A stretch of DNA of 62,362 bases from Alphaproteobacteria bacterium (GCA_020850755.1 JADZEB010000003.1:1-62362), one strand, 5' to 3'. Positions 17,954 to 26,935 are shown, counted from the stretch's first letter. Numbers and translations are program-made. Notes: a model not told the origin generated them from the sequence alone.

Positions 17954-19576
17954 CTATTCGACGCGCCGCAGCCCGTTGGCAAGGGTGAGTTCGTCGCGCC
18001 TGCCCGCATACGCGAATCCGGTGCGGCTTGCCCAGATGTTCTTCTGGTTGAACAGAGGCAGAATCGCCACATCGTCCATCGCCAAGCGCGTTGCCTGCCG
18101 CAGCAGCGCCTCGCGAGCAGCATCGTCGATCGTCACCAGCGCCCGGCGCAGCAACTCGTCCATCGCACGATTCGAGTAGGAGCCGCGATTGGCCGTGCCC
18201 ATGCCGGAGCGCGGATCCGGCGTTGCAAGAATGACGCGCAGCGTGCCCGAAGCCTCGCCTGTCGTGTTCAGCGCCCCCTGGAGGTGGGCAGGGAGTTGCG
18301 GGCGCGGATAGGCCAGGAACGCCGACCACGGAACAGCCTGCACATTGGTCTGCACGCCGATCCTCTGCCATGCCTGCGCCACAGCCTGCAATATCCGCTC
18401 GTCATTGATGTAGCGGTTGTTGGGGCCAACCAGGCCAAGTCTGAAGCCGTTCGGGTAGCCTGCCTCGCGCAGCAGGGCGCGCGCGCGTTCCGGATCGAAC
18501 GCAGCAACGGCGATTTCGGGATTGTAGCCGAAGGATCCCTGCGGCAGGAGCTGGCCCGTCGCCACCGCGGCGCCGTCCATGATCCGCTCGACGATCGCCT
18601 GACGGTTTATCGCAAGCGACAGGGCCTGGCGGACGCGCAGATCGGCCATCGGGTTGGATGGCAGCGGCTCGCCGTTGGGCCCAGTTGCCTGCGGGATGCC
18701 CTGATCGGTGGCGCGCTGGAACGCGATGAAGATCAGCCGCGTGCCATCCACCTCCCACAGCCTCACGCGCTGATCGCGCCGAAGCTGCTGCAGGTCGCTG
18801 GGCGGAACCGCCTCGATCAGGTCGACATCGTTCGAGAGCAACGCAGCGACACGTGTCGCGTTGCTCGCGATGACCCGGATCGTGACGTCGGACCAGGCCG
18901 AACGCGCCCCCCAATAGCTGTCGTTGCGCTCAAGCTCCAGCCGCTCGCCCTGGGCATAGGACTTGAACCGGAACGGTCCGGTGCCAACGGCGGCACTGCC
19001 CTTGTTGAAATCGTCGGTCGAGGCATCACCACCGGCGCGCTTGTTGATGATCAGGATCAGCGACAGTTCGATCGGCAGGGACGGGTTCGGCACCTTGGTG
19101 ACGATGCGGATCTTGTGCGTATCCACCACCTCGACCCGATCGATCGATGCCAGGTAGACCGCATAGGAGCTTGGGCTACGGATCGCACGGGGACGCGCCA
19201 CCGATGCAAGCACGTCCTCGGCAGTGAACAGATCGCCGTTGTGGAAGCGCACATCCCTGCGCAGATCGATCTCCCAGGTCAGGTCGTCGACCGCGCGCCA
19301 GGCGGTTGCAAGCCCTGGCACCAGGTTGCCGTCGGCGTCGCGCGCAATCAGCGGGTCGAACAGGTGGCGGCCGACCGCGAAGTTGGTCGATTGGTTGTGA
19401 TAGTGGGGATCGACCGCGGTGAATGCGGTGCCGAATCCGAGGCGCGCCACCGCGCGCTGCGCGTCGGCAGGAGTGGCGCCCAGCACGGCGCCTGCCGAGA
19501 GAAGCGCCGCAAACGCAATGTGGCGCAGGCGCTGGCTGGCGGAGATTCGCCGGTCGGCAGGATTGGAAAATGACAT
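17954..19576 (-). CDS. ABC peptide/nickel-type substrate-binding protein, family 5 (DppA/OppA-like), orphan
   Basis: A 540-residue periplasmic receptor of the SBP_bac_5 family, normal length. The leader is residues 1 to about 40, ending GATPADAQ. The family signature is visible as WEIDLRRDVRFHNGDLFTAEDV (quoted as WEIDLRRDVRFHNGD), followed by GTGPFRFKSY and VRQALSLAINRQAIV. ATG 19576 is chosen since it starts the leader; its Shine-Dalgarno is weak (GGGG). The permeases and ATPases that normally follow are absent; the downstream gene is DUF2585. It ends a minus-strand run of hydrolase - SDR - SDR - binding protein, so it may deliver the substrate of those enzymes through a carrier encoded elsewhere. 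Confidence 0.92.
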   Translation of the reverse strand: MSFSNPADRRISASQRLRHIAFAALLSAGAVLGATPADAQRAVARLGFGTAFTAVDPHYHNQSTNFAVGRHLFDPLIARDADGNLVPGLATAWRAVDDLTWEIDLRRDVRFHNGDLFTAEDVLASVARPRAIRSPSSYAVYLASIDRVEVVDTHKIRIVTKVPNPSLPIELSLILIINKRAGGDASTDDFNKGSAAVGTGPFRFKSYAQGERLELERNDSYWGARSAWSDVTIRVIASNATRVAALLSNDVDLIEAVPPSDLQQLRRDQRVRLWEVDGTRLIFIAFQRATDQGIPQATGPNGEPLPSNPMADLRVRQALSLAINRQAIVERIMDGAAVATGQLLPQGSFGYNPEIAVAAFDPERARALLREAGYPNGFRLGLVGPNNRYINDERILQAVAQAWQRIGVQTNVQAVPWSAFLAYPRPQLPAHLQGALNTTGEASGTLRVILATPDPRSGMGTANRGSYSNRAMDELLRRALVTIDDAAREALLRQATRLAMDDVAILPLFNQKNIWASRTGFAYAGRRDELTLANGLRRVE

Positions 19577-19672
19577 CGAAACCCCGTGCAATGCCGCAAG
19601 ACACGGTGCCGAAGATAGTCCGGCGCGAGTACGGCACAAGCCTGTTTGATGGCTGCAACGCCCGCAGGCGCG

Positions 19673-20452
19673 CTAGTAGGCCGAGCGGCCCCCATCAGCC
19701 GGAATGCTCGCCCCGGTGATCATGCGCGACTCATCGCTGGCAAGAAAGGTCGCGACGTTGGCGATATCCTCGGGCGTGCCGAGCCAAAACGGATAGGACG
19801 CAACGACGGCGTCCAGCGCAAGACGTGCCTTGGATCCGCCCGCGGCCCTTGCCGTCTCCTCCTTGCGCCTGACCCGTTCCGTCAGCACTCGGCCCGAACA
19901 GATCGCGTTGGCGCGGATACCGTCCTTCGCATACGAGCCCGCGAGCGCACGCGTCAGGGACAGAATTGCCCCTTTGGCAGAGGCGTAAAGATGCGCCGGC
20001 GACCCGCGCAGCGCTGCGCCCGACGACATGTTCACGATTGCTCCGCCCCCAACCCTCTGCATCGCCGGGACGGCATGGCGGCAGACATGGATGGTGCCAA
20101 GGAGGTCAAGCGTCATGACCTTGCCGAATACCTCAAGATTTGCGTCGGTGACCGGGCCGTCATCAAGGTGCGCTCCGCCGACGGAGTTGACCGCGACATC
20201 AATCCGCCCGAACGCACGCGCGGCAGCATCGATGGCGGCGCGGACCTGGTCTTCCACGCCGATATCGACCGGCAGGAACAGCACTCGGCGTCCTTGCGCC
20301 TGCATCTCCTCCGCAAGCGCGGCTCCCGCACTCGCATTGAGATCGAGGACGGCAACGGACGCGCCCTCCCTGCAGAACTGGCGCACGATCGCCGAACCGA
20401 TGCCGCCCGCACCGCCCGACACCACGGCCACCTTGTCCCTCAGGCGTGCCAT
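19673..20452 (-). CDS. SDR-family NAD(P)-dependent oxidoreductase
   Basis: A 259-residue classical short-chain dehydrogenase. The cofactor motif is SGGAGGIG (residues about 10-17). Ser (NMSSGAAL) and the Tyr-Lys pair (YASAKG) complete the catalytic set. The C-terminal block ITGASIPADGG matches the family. ATG 20452 has AGGA 8 nt upstream; an upstream in-frame ATG would overlap the next gene. It lies 34 bp downstream of a second SDR gene and probably shares its transcript. It should oxidise a secondary alcohol or reduce a ketone; the partner hydrolases at 21351 and 22378 suggest a lactone or ester breakdown route (inference). Confidence 0.93.
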   Translation of the reverse strand: MARLRDKVAVVSGGAGGIGSAIVRQFCREGASVAVLDLNASAGAALAEEMQAQGRRVLFLPVDIGVEDQVRAAIDAAARAFGRIDVAVNSVGGAHLDDGPVTDANLEVFGKVMTLDLLGTIHVCRHAVPAMQRVGGGAIVNMSSGAALRGSPAHLYASAKGAILSLTRALAGSYAKDGIRANAICSGRVLTERVRRKEETARAAGGSKARLALDAVVASYPFWLGTPEDIANVATFLASDESRMITGASIPADGGRSAY

Positions 20453-20486
20453 TGCGGAATCCTCGCTTCCTCGAGCGCCGGTGTCT

Positions 20487-21293
20487 TCACGGTGACTTCG
20501 CAAGAAAGCCGCCATCAACCACCAGCTCGGTCCCGTTCACGTATTTCGCCTCTTGCGACGCAAGATAGAGCGCGGCGTAGGCCACATCCCAACCATCGCC
20601 GCGATGCCCGAGCGGAACGCGCCGGCGCGCCGTCTCCTGCAAGTCAGCGAGCGAACCGCGCTTGCCATGCTTGGCCACGCGATGCTCGATCAGTGGCGTC
20701 GCCATCAGCCCGGGCACCAGCGTGTTCGCACGGATCCCATGCGGCCCGTAGCACACCGCGATCTGGCGCATGAGCTGGATCATGCCGGCCTTGCTCACCG
20801 AATAGCCGACATGGTCGTGGCCCGGATGGCGCATGCCGCTTGTCGATCCTACCGCGGTGATCACGCCCCGCCCGCGCTCGACCATGCCCGGAAGGACCGC
20901 GCGGCATGCAATGAACAGGCTCACCAGGTTGAGATCGAGCTGGGCGCGGAAATCTGCCGTGCTGATCTCGGTGACGGCGCCCGGCATGCCAAGGCCGACA
21001 TTGAAGTGCAGGACGTCGACGCCACCATGCACTGCAATGCACCTGCGGACCAGGTCGGCGACGGCATCCTCGTCCCGAACGTCGAGCGTTTCTGCCGTGC
21101 AGCCGTGCCCCTCGGCCTCGACCAGACGCACTGTCTCGGCCAAGGCATCCGGGTCCTTGTCCACCGCCACCAGCCGCGCACCCTCGCGCGCGAACAGCAC
21201 CGCCGTGGCGCGGCCATTGCCCCAGCCCGGAGCACAGGATCCCGCCCCCATGACGATTGCCACCGAACCCGCAAGACGCATGCTGCTCCCCAT
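20487..21293 (-). CDS. SDR-family NAD(P)-dependent oxidoreductase, extended glycine loop
   Basis: A 268-residue short-chain dehydrogenase. The cofactor loop is longer than standard (GAGSCAPGWGNGRATA, residues about 16-31), as in the SDR subgroup with GPGWGNG. Asp after strand 2 (VAVDKD) suggests NAD preference. The catalytic Ser is in VGSTSGM and the Tyr-Lys pair in YSVSKAG. ATG at 21293 has AGGA upstream, while MRLAGS at 21281 has GGGGAG at better spacing; the two differ by four residues. It lies between the Thr-type hydrolase gene (57 bp upstream) and the other SDR (34 bp downstream). Confidence 0.93.
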   Translation of the reverse strand: MGSSMRLAGSVAIVMGAGSCAPGWGNGRATAVLFAREGARLVAVDKDPDALAETVRLVEAEGHGCTAETLDVRDEDAVADLVRRCIAVHGGVDVLHFNVGLGMPGAVTEISTADFRAQLDLNLVSLFIACRAVLPGMVERGRGVITAVGSTSGMRHPGHDHVGYSVSKAGMIQLMRQIAVCYGPHGIRANTLVPGLMATPLIEHRVAKHGKRGSLADLQETARRRVPLGHRGDGWDVAYAALYLASQEAKYVNGTELVVDGGFLAKSP

Positions 21294-21350
21294 TTTCCCA
21301 TTCCTGATGCGTGAGAACCGCCGCCGTGGCGGCTGCGCCTGCCCTCGATC

Positions 21351-22163
21351 TCAGAACAGTGCCGGGAAGCGTTGGCGCAGGAAAGCCAGCGCATCCGCAG
21401 CGCAGCGGTCGGGAGCGAAATCGGTGATCTGGTGCGGCATGCCGGGATAGGTGATCGTGGTCAGATCCTTGATCGACGCACGGAACGCCCCGTAGTTGCG
21501 CGTCCCGTCGGTCTCGTCCTTGCCGGGAATGCCAAGGAATGTCGGGCAGACGATCCTGTGCAGCTCGCCCGACCAGTCGAGCGAGGACATAAGACCCACG
21601 AACTTCGCCAGGTGCGTGAGATCGTTCTTCGAGACCTCGTCGATGTACCACTTGACGAGCCCGGGATCAGCCGTCGCGTCGAAGCGAAACCCGATCGACT
21701 CCTCCAGGAACCGGCGCAGCCCCACCTCCGCGATACGGGCAAGCCATCCGGTTGCCGTTGTATTCTTGAGACCCGGCACAGAGGCGAAGAGCAACAGGCT
21801 CTTGACCCGATCCGGGTGGCGAATCGCGAGATTCTGCCCGACGAACCCGCCCGCGGTCTGGCCGAGGATGTGGGCCTGCTCGACACCCACATGCTTCATC
21901 AGCTCGACCACATCCTGCACCAACCGATCCATTGTCAATGGTGCATCGGCCGGCGGACCTGCCGAGTTCCCGTAACCGCGCATATCGAACCGAACAACGC
22001 GGAAGTGGCGCGCGAATGGCGGCACCATGGCATACCAGCGCTCCGCACGGCCCATCGCCGAGTGGATCATGATCACGGTATCCGCAGCCTTCCACGGATC
22101 CGTGAACTGATCGACATAGTAGGCGAGCCGGACATTGTCAGAGGTGTGGAAATGGAGCGACAT
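21351..22163 (-). CDS. Alpha/beta-hydrolase-fold protein with Thr at the nucleophile position
   Basis: A 270-residue alpha/beta-hydrolase. The nucleophile elbow reads GQTAG (101-105), so Thr103 replaces the usual Ser; the codon is ACC. The oxyanion region (MIHSAMG), FDMRGYGNS and the C-terminal His (YPGMPHQITD) are otherwise intact. The protein is clearly homologous along its length to the divergent neighbour, which has GNSAG at the same place. ATG 22163 begins at the domain start; its Shine-Dalgarno is weak. It leads a minus-strand run with two SDRs and a binding protein. A Thr nucleophile is rare in this fold: the protein may be inactive, regulatory, or a modified esterase. Confidence 0.9.
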   Translation of the reverse strand: MSLHFHTSDNVRLAYYVDQFTDPWKAADTVIMIHSAMGRAERWYAMVPPFARHFRVVRFDMRGYGNSAGPPADAPLTMDRLVQDVVELMKHVGVEQAHILGQTAGGFVGQNLAIRHPDRVKSLLLFASVPGLKNTTATGWLARIAEVGLRRFLEESIGFRFDATADPGLVKWYIDEVSKNDLTHLAKFVGLMSSLDWSGELHRIVCPTFLGIPGKDETDGTRNYGAFRASIKDLTTITYPGMPHQITDFAPDRCAADALAFLRQRFPALF

Positions 22164-22377
22164 GAAAACCCGCACGGCATGGGACTTGAAGGACGTCCAT
22201 CTGAATACCGCGGCGCCGATGGCACGACAAGCAAGCGCGCCATGTCGCCGCGCCAGCCCTGGCCAATGCCCACGATCCGACCTAGTGTCGCGGACTATCG
22301 GCCACACGCGCCGTGCGGCCGGGATGGCCGGATTGCTTGCGCGCAATGACGGGCCTGCCGAATACGGAGCGATATCG
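22164..22377. promoter_or_regulatory. Shared 214-bp region between divergent hydrolase paralogues
   Basis: The spacer separates the starts of the Thr-type hydrolase (minus) and the Ser-type hydrolase (plus), so it must contain promoters for both. A Shine-Dalgarno (ACGGAGCG) for the plus-strand gene lies at about 22365-22372. I saw no convincing -35/-10 pair or palindromic operator by eye. Confidence 0.4.
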
Positions 22378-23217
22378 ATGCACTTCAAGGCAAGCGACGG
22401 ACTGAAGATCGCCTATACCATCGACGACTTCTCGCCCCCGTGGAAACCGAAGCAGACCCTGCTGCTGCTGCATCCGGCGATGGCCTGCAAGGAACGCTGG
22501 TTCTCGTGGGTGCCGCGCCTTGCCCAGTATTTCCGCGTCGTGCGCATGGACCTGCGCGGCCACGGTGAGTCCGGGGTTCCACCGCAGGACGAACCCCTGC
22601 TGATGGAGCGTCTCGTCCAGGACGTCCGCGAGTTCCTTGCCGAGATCGGCTGCGAACAGGCCCATTGCGTGGGCAACTCGGCCGGCGGCTATATCCTTCA
22701 GCGACTGGCGCTGGACTCGCCCCGCCATGTCAAGACGCTGGCGCTCTTTGCCTCCACGCCGGGGTTGAAGCAAAGCAACGCGGCAAGCTGGGTGAAGCCG
22801 ATCCGCGAGAGGGGCCTGCGCGCGTTCCTCGCGGCAACGATCCGCGACCGCTTCCCGCCCGAGACCGATCCTGGCCTCGTCGAGTGGTATCTCGATCAGG
22901 TCGGCCGCAACGATGATTCCTTCATCATCAAGTTCGTCACGCTTATGACGCAGCAGGACTATGCCGCCGAGATGGGCAACATCAAGTGCCCGACACTGGT
23001 GGTGATCCCGGGCGGCGGGACAGTGAGCCCGGAATTCGCCTACGAGCCGATGCGCAAGAACATCCCCGACGTGACGGTGAAGGTCTATCCGAACGTGCCG
23101 CATACCATTTGCGACTACATGGCGCGCGACTGCGTCGACGACCTGCTGGACTTCCTCAGCCGCAAGATCCCCCCTGGGGAGATCACCTTCGACAGGGGCA
23201 TCCGGATGGCGCCATGA
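22378..23217 (+). CDS. Alpha/beta-hydrolase-fold protein with normal Ser nucleophile
   Basis: A 279-residue alpha/beta-hydrolase. GNSAG (99-103, Ser101), MDLRGHGESG, and the C-terminal His in YPNVPHTICDY make a complete triad with an acidic residue in the PGGG region. GGAG precedes ATG 22378. It is transcribed divergently from a paralogue with Thr at the nucleophile position; the two align end to end, including the unusual N terminus (DNVRLAYYVDQF versus DGLKIAYTIDDF) and an insertion near residue 125. Best relatives by eye are 3-oxoadipate enol-lactonase-like hydrolases. A 23-bp hairpin (23239-23261) follows the stop but lacks a T-tract. Confidence 0.92.
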   Translation: MHFKASDGLKIAYTIDDFSPPWKPKQTLLLLHPAMACKERWFSWVPRLAQYFRVVRMDLRGHGESGVPPQDEPLLMERLVQDVREFLAEIGCEQAHCVGNSAGGYILQRLALDSPRHVKTLALFASTPGLKQSNAASWVKPIRERGLRAFLAATIRDRFPPETDPGLVEWYLDQVGRNDDSFIIKFVTLMTQQDYAAEMGNIKCPTLVVIPGGGTVSPEFAYEPMRKNIPDVTVKVYPNVPHTICDYMARDCVDDLLDFLSRKIPPGEITFDRGIRMAP

Positions 23218-23784
23218 TCGAGTTCTAGGCATCTGGTTCGGGCACTGCGCGCAAGTGCCCGGGCAATGCCGCGCAGCGCTTTCTCTGGCACCAGCCTTCG
23301 CGTCGGGCATCGTCGTGTGCCCAAGCCGAGCGCGGCCAAGCTCAAGCCGCGCGACAGCCGGCCCCTTGGCATCGTAGCGCGAGAGCGGCACGCCTGGGCG
23401 CCGCGCATTCCTGCACTCGATCGGCAAGGACACGGGATCGCCCTTGCCCGGAAGGGGCGCGGTTTGCGCAGACGGAAGTCGTATCGGCGGCAAGGATCCG
23501 CTCGGGATGCGGCAACTTGTGGCGAGCAGCGGCGCGATGCATCCGGCGCGCCATGGACTGGGATATGCGCCGGCCGAACGGCATGGCGGCGATGAACCAC
23601 AGGAACAAGTCGCGTTCCCGACTGGTGCCGAGATCGAGGCCCGGTTCCGCACGGTGTCGCGACGGGCGTGAGGACCCGGCGGCCACCGCCATCCTACTGG
23701 CGGCATCGCGGTTGGCAGGCGTGCCCATCCCGGCCGGTCCCGTGCCGTTGAGGCCGCGCATGCGGCCCAGCCGGTATCGGTGCG
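23218..23784. other. Gene-poor stretch of 567 bp
   Basis: No credible gene on either strand. Short open frames exist (for example plus 23266-23595) but are Arg/Ala-rich, have no recognisable domain and no good start. A perfect 8-bp-stem hairpin lies at 23239-23261 (CGGGCACT / AGTGCCCG), possibly a weak terminator for the hydrolase gene. The rest shows nothing I can name. Confidence 0.5.
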
Positions 23785-24981
23785 CTAGAACAACCCGAAC
23801 CGACCAGCCGTGAAGCCCTCGACCAGGTCGGGAATGCTGGCTATCCGGTCGGCGGCGATCGCGCGGACCGCGCCCTCCACGGCATTGTGCGGAATGCCCT
23901 CGTGCATCGCGAGCCGGATCGCCACGATCTCGGGCTGCGTGACTGGTGCGCCGATTCGACTGACCAACAGGCACTGCGCGCGCGAAATCGCCGGCACCTC
24001 GGAAACGAGCCTGTCTGCGACGTCACGTGCAACAACGTTGTAGATCTTGCCCACATGGCTGATCGGGTTCTTGCCCGCCGCCGCCTCCAGGCTCATTGGC
24101 TGGCACGGCGTGATCAGGCCGTTTGCGCGGTTGCCGCGACCAACTTCGCCATCGTCACCAGCCTCGGCCGAGGTCCCTGTGACGGTGAGATAGACTTGCC
24201 CCTCGGCAGGCAGATCGGCCGCGTTGACGCTGACCTCGGTGTCCGGAAACCCATGTGCAGCGGCGATGTGCTGCGCGAGTGCCGCAAGGGCGCGCTTCTC
24301 GACAAGATAGGCATCGAGGTCGCGCAGATAGCTGCCGATCATCGCGCAACCGATCGTCAGGCGAAGTCGCGGGCCATTGCGCACAGCCATGATCTTGACA
24401 TCCTCGCCCCAGGCCGGATTGCCGCGCAGGCGGTCGCGCCCGTTGATCCCCGCCTCGATTGCCAGCACGATGCGTTCGACCGGGGTTGATGGCGCGTAAC
24501 CGACACCGATCGAGGTGTCGTTCGCTAGCGGAACCCCTCCTTTCATTCCGATCGCGAACAGCGCGCGCAAATCCTGCGAGCCGGGCTGGATGCGGGGCTT
24601 GATCTCCACATGCCGCTCCACATCCAGCGCGTGCATGTTCTCCCGCAACCATTGCTTGCAGGTCGCGATCGCGATGTCGTGAACGGGAACGACATCGGAG
24701 CCGATCTCCCGCGTCGCGCGTCCGGCAAGATAGATGGTGATCGGCTGCAGGACGCGGCCCCCGCCGAATGCCGGCGCCGCTTGGCCGGCGCAAAGCAGCG
24801 CCTTGTCGACATTGTGGTGCAGGATCATCCCGCACCGGCGCAGATACTCGTGCGAAAGCGCGCGCGAAAGGGCCTCGGCAACCGAATCGCAAATCGTGTC
24901 GGGATGGCCGCGGCCCTTGCGCTCGACAACCTCGACCGGGTCCTTGGATGCGTCCAGGCTGGATATGACAAGCTGGTCCAT
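23785..24981 (-). CDS. mat: S-adenosylmethionine synthetase, archaeal-type (AdoMet_Synthase family)
   Basis: A 398-residue methionine adenosyltransferase of the archaeal type, unrelated at first sight to bacterial MetK but of the same superfamily. The substrate motif [10 protein letters not shown] is at 23-32. The ATP-binding block [16 protein letters not shown] and [19 protein letters not shown] are diagnostic of the archaeal branch. It converts ATP and methionine to AdoMet in the cytoplasm. The start MDQLVIS at 24981 (AGG 8 nt upstream) matches the family start. It stands alone, flanked on both sides by about 550 bp without genes, and a standard metK is presumably elsewhere. It may be a transferred second copy. 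I saw no SAM riboswitch upstream. Confidence 0.95.
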   Translation of the reverse strand: MDQLVISSLDASKDPVEVVERKGRGHPDTICDSVAEALSRALSHEYLRRCGMILHHNVDKALLCAGQAAPAFGGGRVLQPITIYLAGRATREIGSDVVPVHDIAIATCKQWLRENMHALDVERHVEIKPRIQPGSQDLRALFAIGMKGGVPLANDTSIGVGYAPSTPVERIVLAIEAGINGRDRLRGNPAWGEDVKIMAVRNGPRLRLTIGCAMIGSYLRDLDAYLVEKRALAALAQHIAAAHGFPDTEVSVNAADLPAEGQVYLTVTGTSAEAGDDGEVGRGNRANGLITPCQPMSLEAAAGKNPISHVGKIYNVVARDVADRLVSEVPAISRAQCLLVSRIGAPVTQPEIVAIRLAMHEGIPHNAVEGAVRAIAADRIASIPDLVEGFTAGRFGLF

Positions 24982-25531
24982 CTTTGACCTTGCCTTTCGA
25001 ACTCGCAACAAGCCGGCGCTTGGGGTGCGCTGCGTCCGCAAGATCCGCAACCCGGGCCGCGTGGCCGTGATCGTGTGCTGCAACGACCAAGGCACAATCG
25101 GCTTGGAGGCAGCGCCTTACCGCGCCTGGGCCGAGGGCGATCGGGTCATTCCCGCAGGATTGATGCCGGCAACTCCATCGCGCCAGGGCACGCATGCCCG
25201 ATGTGCAACAGCTAGGCGCGATCCATTCCTCCGGCATTGACCTCCATCAAGACACAGCACTCGCCTGATTCGGTCCGGCCGGCGCCGCACGGCATCGGGC
25301 GCCAGTCCGTCGGGTTGCCGGTCCTGCACTGCTCTGGCGGGTCCGTAGCCCGCGACCAGTGAGACGCCGAGGAACGCCGCCAGTGCCTTGGTGAACGCGA
25401 CAGCGCGGCGCGTGCTCGGCGATTCCACGCGGAACCCACGGCGGCATCCACCCCCGCTTCAACGGCAGCTTCGCACGATCGGCCCATCACGGCCCGCATC
25501 GGGTGGGCTTGGCACGCAGTGGAGACCTACC
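24982..25531. other. Gene-poor stretch of 550 bp
   Basis: No gene can be supported. On the minus strand, a frame from GTG 25428 begins like a signal peptide (AFTKALAAFLGVSLVAGYG, ending ARA), and a different frame ending at 25212 has a cysteine-bearing tail (RPMPCGAGRTESGECCV). Joined by one frameshift they could be a decayed small exported protein, but no Shine-Dalgarno supports it. Confidence 0.4.
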
Positions 25532-25933
25532 ATGACCCAGTCCAGCGTCGTTCCCCGGAACCAGGTGTCATCGGCACACCGCTTCTGGCAGAGCGACTTC
25601 GCACGCAGCATTGCCCGCCGTGGCAACGGCGCCCCGGACGTCCAGCACATGCTTGGTGCGCGCCCGGGCAAGCTGGGCGCCCTGGTGATGGGCGCGGTGC
25701 CGGCGGCGCAAGCGCCCGGTCGCAACAAGCTCGCCCGCATCCACAAGCTCGCCGTGGCGGCGTGGCTTGGCCGCGTGCATCGGGGCCGCATGCATCGGGG
25801 CCGCGTGCAGGAGCAGGGCCCCGGCACGGTCGGCGTCGGCGCAAAGCCTAGCCACGGCAGGCTCGCACCGCCACGGCAGTTCCCTGTGCGGGCGGGTCTG
25901 GAGGATTCCAGCCACGAGGGAGAGGCATCATGA
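25532..25933 (+). CDS. Hypothetical small basic protein, possibly coupled to the DMT transporter
   Basis: A 133-residue open frame with GGAG 7 nt before ATG 25532. It ends in TGA overlapping the ATG of the following transporter (ATGA at 25930-25933), which is the pattern of translational coupling. The product is Arg/Ala/Gly-rich with no recognisable domain; it contains a five-residue repeat (HRGRM then HRGRV) produced by a 15-bp DNA duplication. Its codon use is not obviously that of a real gene, and the opposite strand is also open. It could equally be an untranslated leader. I do not recognise it. Confidence 0.35.
   Translation: MTQSSVVPRNQVSSAHRFWQSDFARSIARRGNGAPDVQHMLGARPGKLGALVMGAVPAAQAPGRNKLARIHKLAVAAWLGRVHRGRMHRGRVQEQGPGTVGVGAKPSHGRLAPPRQFPVRAGLEDSSHEGEAS
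25776..25805. repeat. Two tandem copies of a 15-bp unit
   Basis: The unit TGCATCGGGGCCGC plus one variable base is present twice in a row (25776-25790 and 25791-25805). In the plus-strand frame it encodes the repeated pentapeptide HRGR(M/V). Confidence 0.8.
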
Positions 25934-26916
25934 CCAGCGTCATCGCGGGGGAGGCGGCAGCCATTGCCTCTCCATTCCGGGTCGGGCCGGTCCAGTCCCT
26001 GCGGCCGGGCGCGCCAGACCGCGACGGAGAAACCGACTTGGTTGGCGCCATGGCCGGGCTCGGCGCAGCGGCGGTATGGGGCGGAGCATTGGCGGTGACT
26101 CGCCTGGGCGTCGGTACCGGGGGCGCGCTTGGCCCTCACGACATCGCGCTGCTTCGCTTCGTCATGCCAGCTCTGGTGCTTCTGCCGTTGTTGCTGCGCA
26201 CCGGCCTGGCCCCGGCGCGCCGTATCGGGATCGGCGCGACACTTGTCCTGATCGCCGGCGGCGGCTCGCCCTTCGTCCTCGTGGCTGGGCTCGGCCTGCG
26301 CGCCACGACAGCCGCCGAGGCCGGCGCACTGCTGCCCGGAACGATGCCGGTCTTTGCCGCGTTACTGTCAGTTGCGTTGCTTCGCGAACGGATCGGGCGC
26401 CAGCAGATGATGGGCTTCGCGGTGATTCTCGGCGCGCTGCTTCTGGCGTCCGGACGGGAACCGGACGTCGAACCGGAGGAATGCTGGCTCGGGCGCGGCC
26501 TGTTGCTTGGTGCCTCGGTTCTTGCCGCCGCCTACAGCGTCGCGTTGCGCCGGTCGCAGATCGATCCCTGGCATGCAACGGCGCTAGTGGCGTGTGGTTC
26601 GCTCCTCGGCTTCGGGCCGGTGTACCTGTTGGCGCTCGAACCCAGCATCGGTACCGCACCCTGGACCGAGGTGATCGTCCAAGTTGCGTGCCAAGGCTTG
26701 TTGTCCGGGCTTCTCGGCACCGTGGCCTTCGGCGTCGCCGTGCAGCGCCTGGGCGTGGGTCGCGCGGCGGCGTTCGGCGGCCTTACGCCCGCTGCGGCGG
26801 CTCTGTCTGGACTGCTGTTGCTGGGCGAGACGCCGGGCCTGGATACCGCCCTCGGCGTCGGTGCCGCCGGAATCGGCGTCGTGCTCGTCGCCAGCGGCAG
26901 ATCCGGAACGAAGTAG
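25930..26916 (+). CDS. DMT superfamily (EamA) transporter
   Basis: A 328-residue inner-membrane protein with ten hydrophobic segments arranged as two EamA repeats (about residues 40-160 and 185-320), typical of drug/metabolite exporters. The N-terminal 35 residues before the first segment are polar and longer than usual; an alternative start near MAGLGAAAVWGG would remove them. RGE-like loop ALLRERIGRQQMMGF and the closing GLLLLGETPGLDTALGVGAAG are conserved repeat ends. It overlaps the preceding small open frame by 4 bp and is followed by a strong hairpin terminator. Substrate unknown; exporters of this family carry amino acids or metabolites. Confidence 0.9.
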   Translation: MTSVIAGEAAAIASPFRVGPVQSLRPGAPDRDGETDLVGAMAGLGAAAVWGGALAVTRLGVGTGGALGPHDIALLRFVMPALVLLPLLLRTGLAPARRIGIGATLVLIAGGGSPFVLVAGLGLRATTAAEAGALLPGTMPVFAALLSVALLRERIGRQQMMGFAVILGALLLASGREPDVEPEECWLGRGLLLGASVLAAAYSVALRRSQIDPWHATALVACGSLLGFGPVYLLALEPSIGTAPWTEVIVQVACQGLLSGLLGTVAFGVAVQRLGVGRAAAFGGLTPAAAALSGLLLLGETPGLDTALGVGAAGIGVVLVASGRSGTK

Positions 26917-26935
26917 AGCACGCATCGCTACGCCC

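Noticed and set aside
23266-23595. Plus-strand open frame of 109 codons in the gene-poor stretch
   Set aside because: Arg-rich, no recognisable family, no Shine-Dalgarno and no neighbour it would belong with.
24982-25150. Possible SAM riboswitch upstream of the SAM synthetase gene
   Set aside because: No SAM-II, SAM-V or SAM/SAH core could be recognised by eye in the leader.
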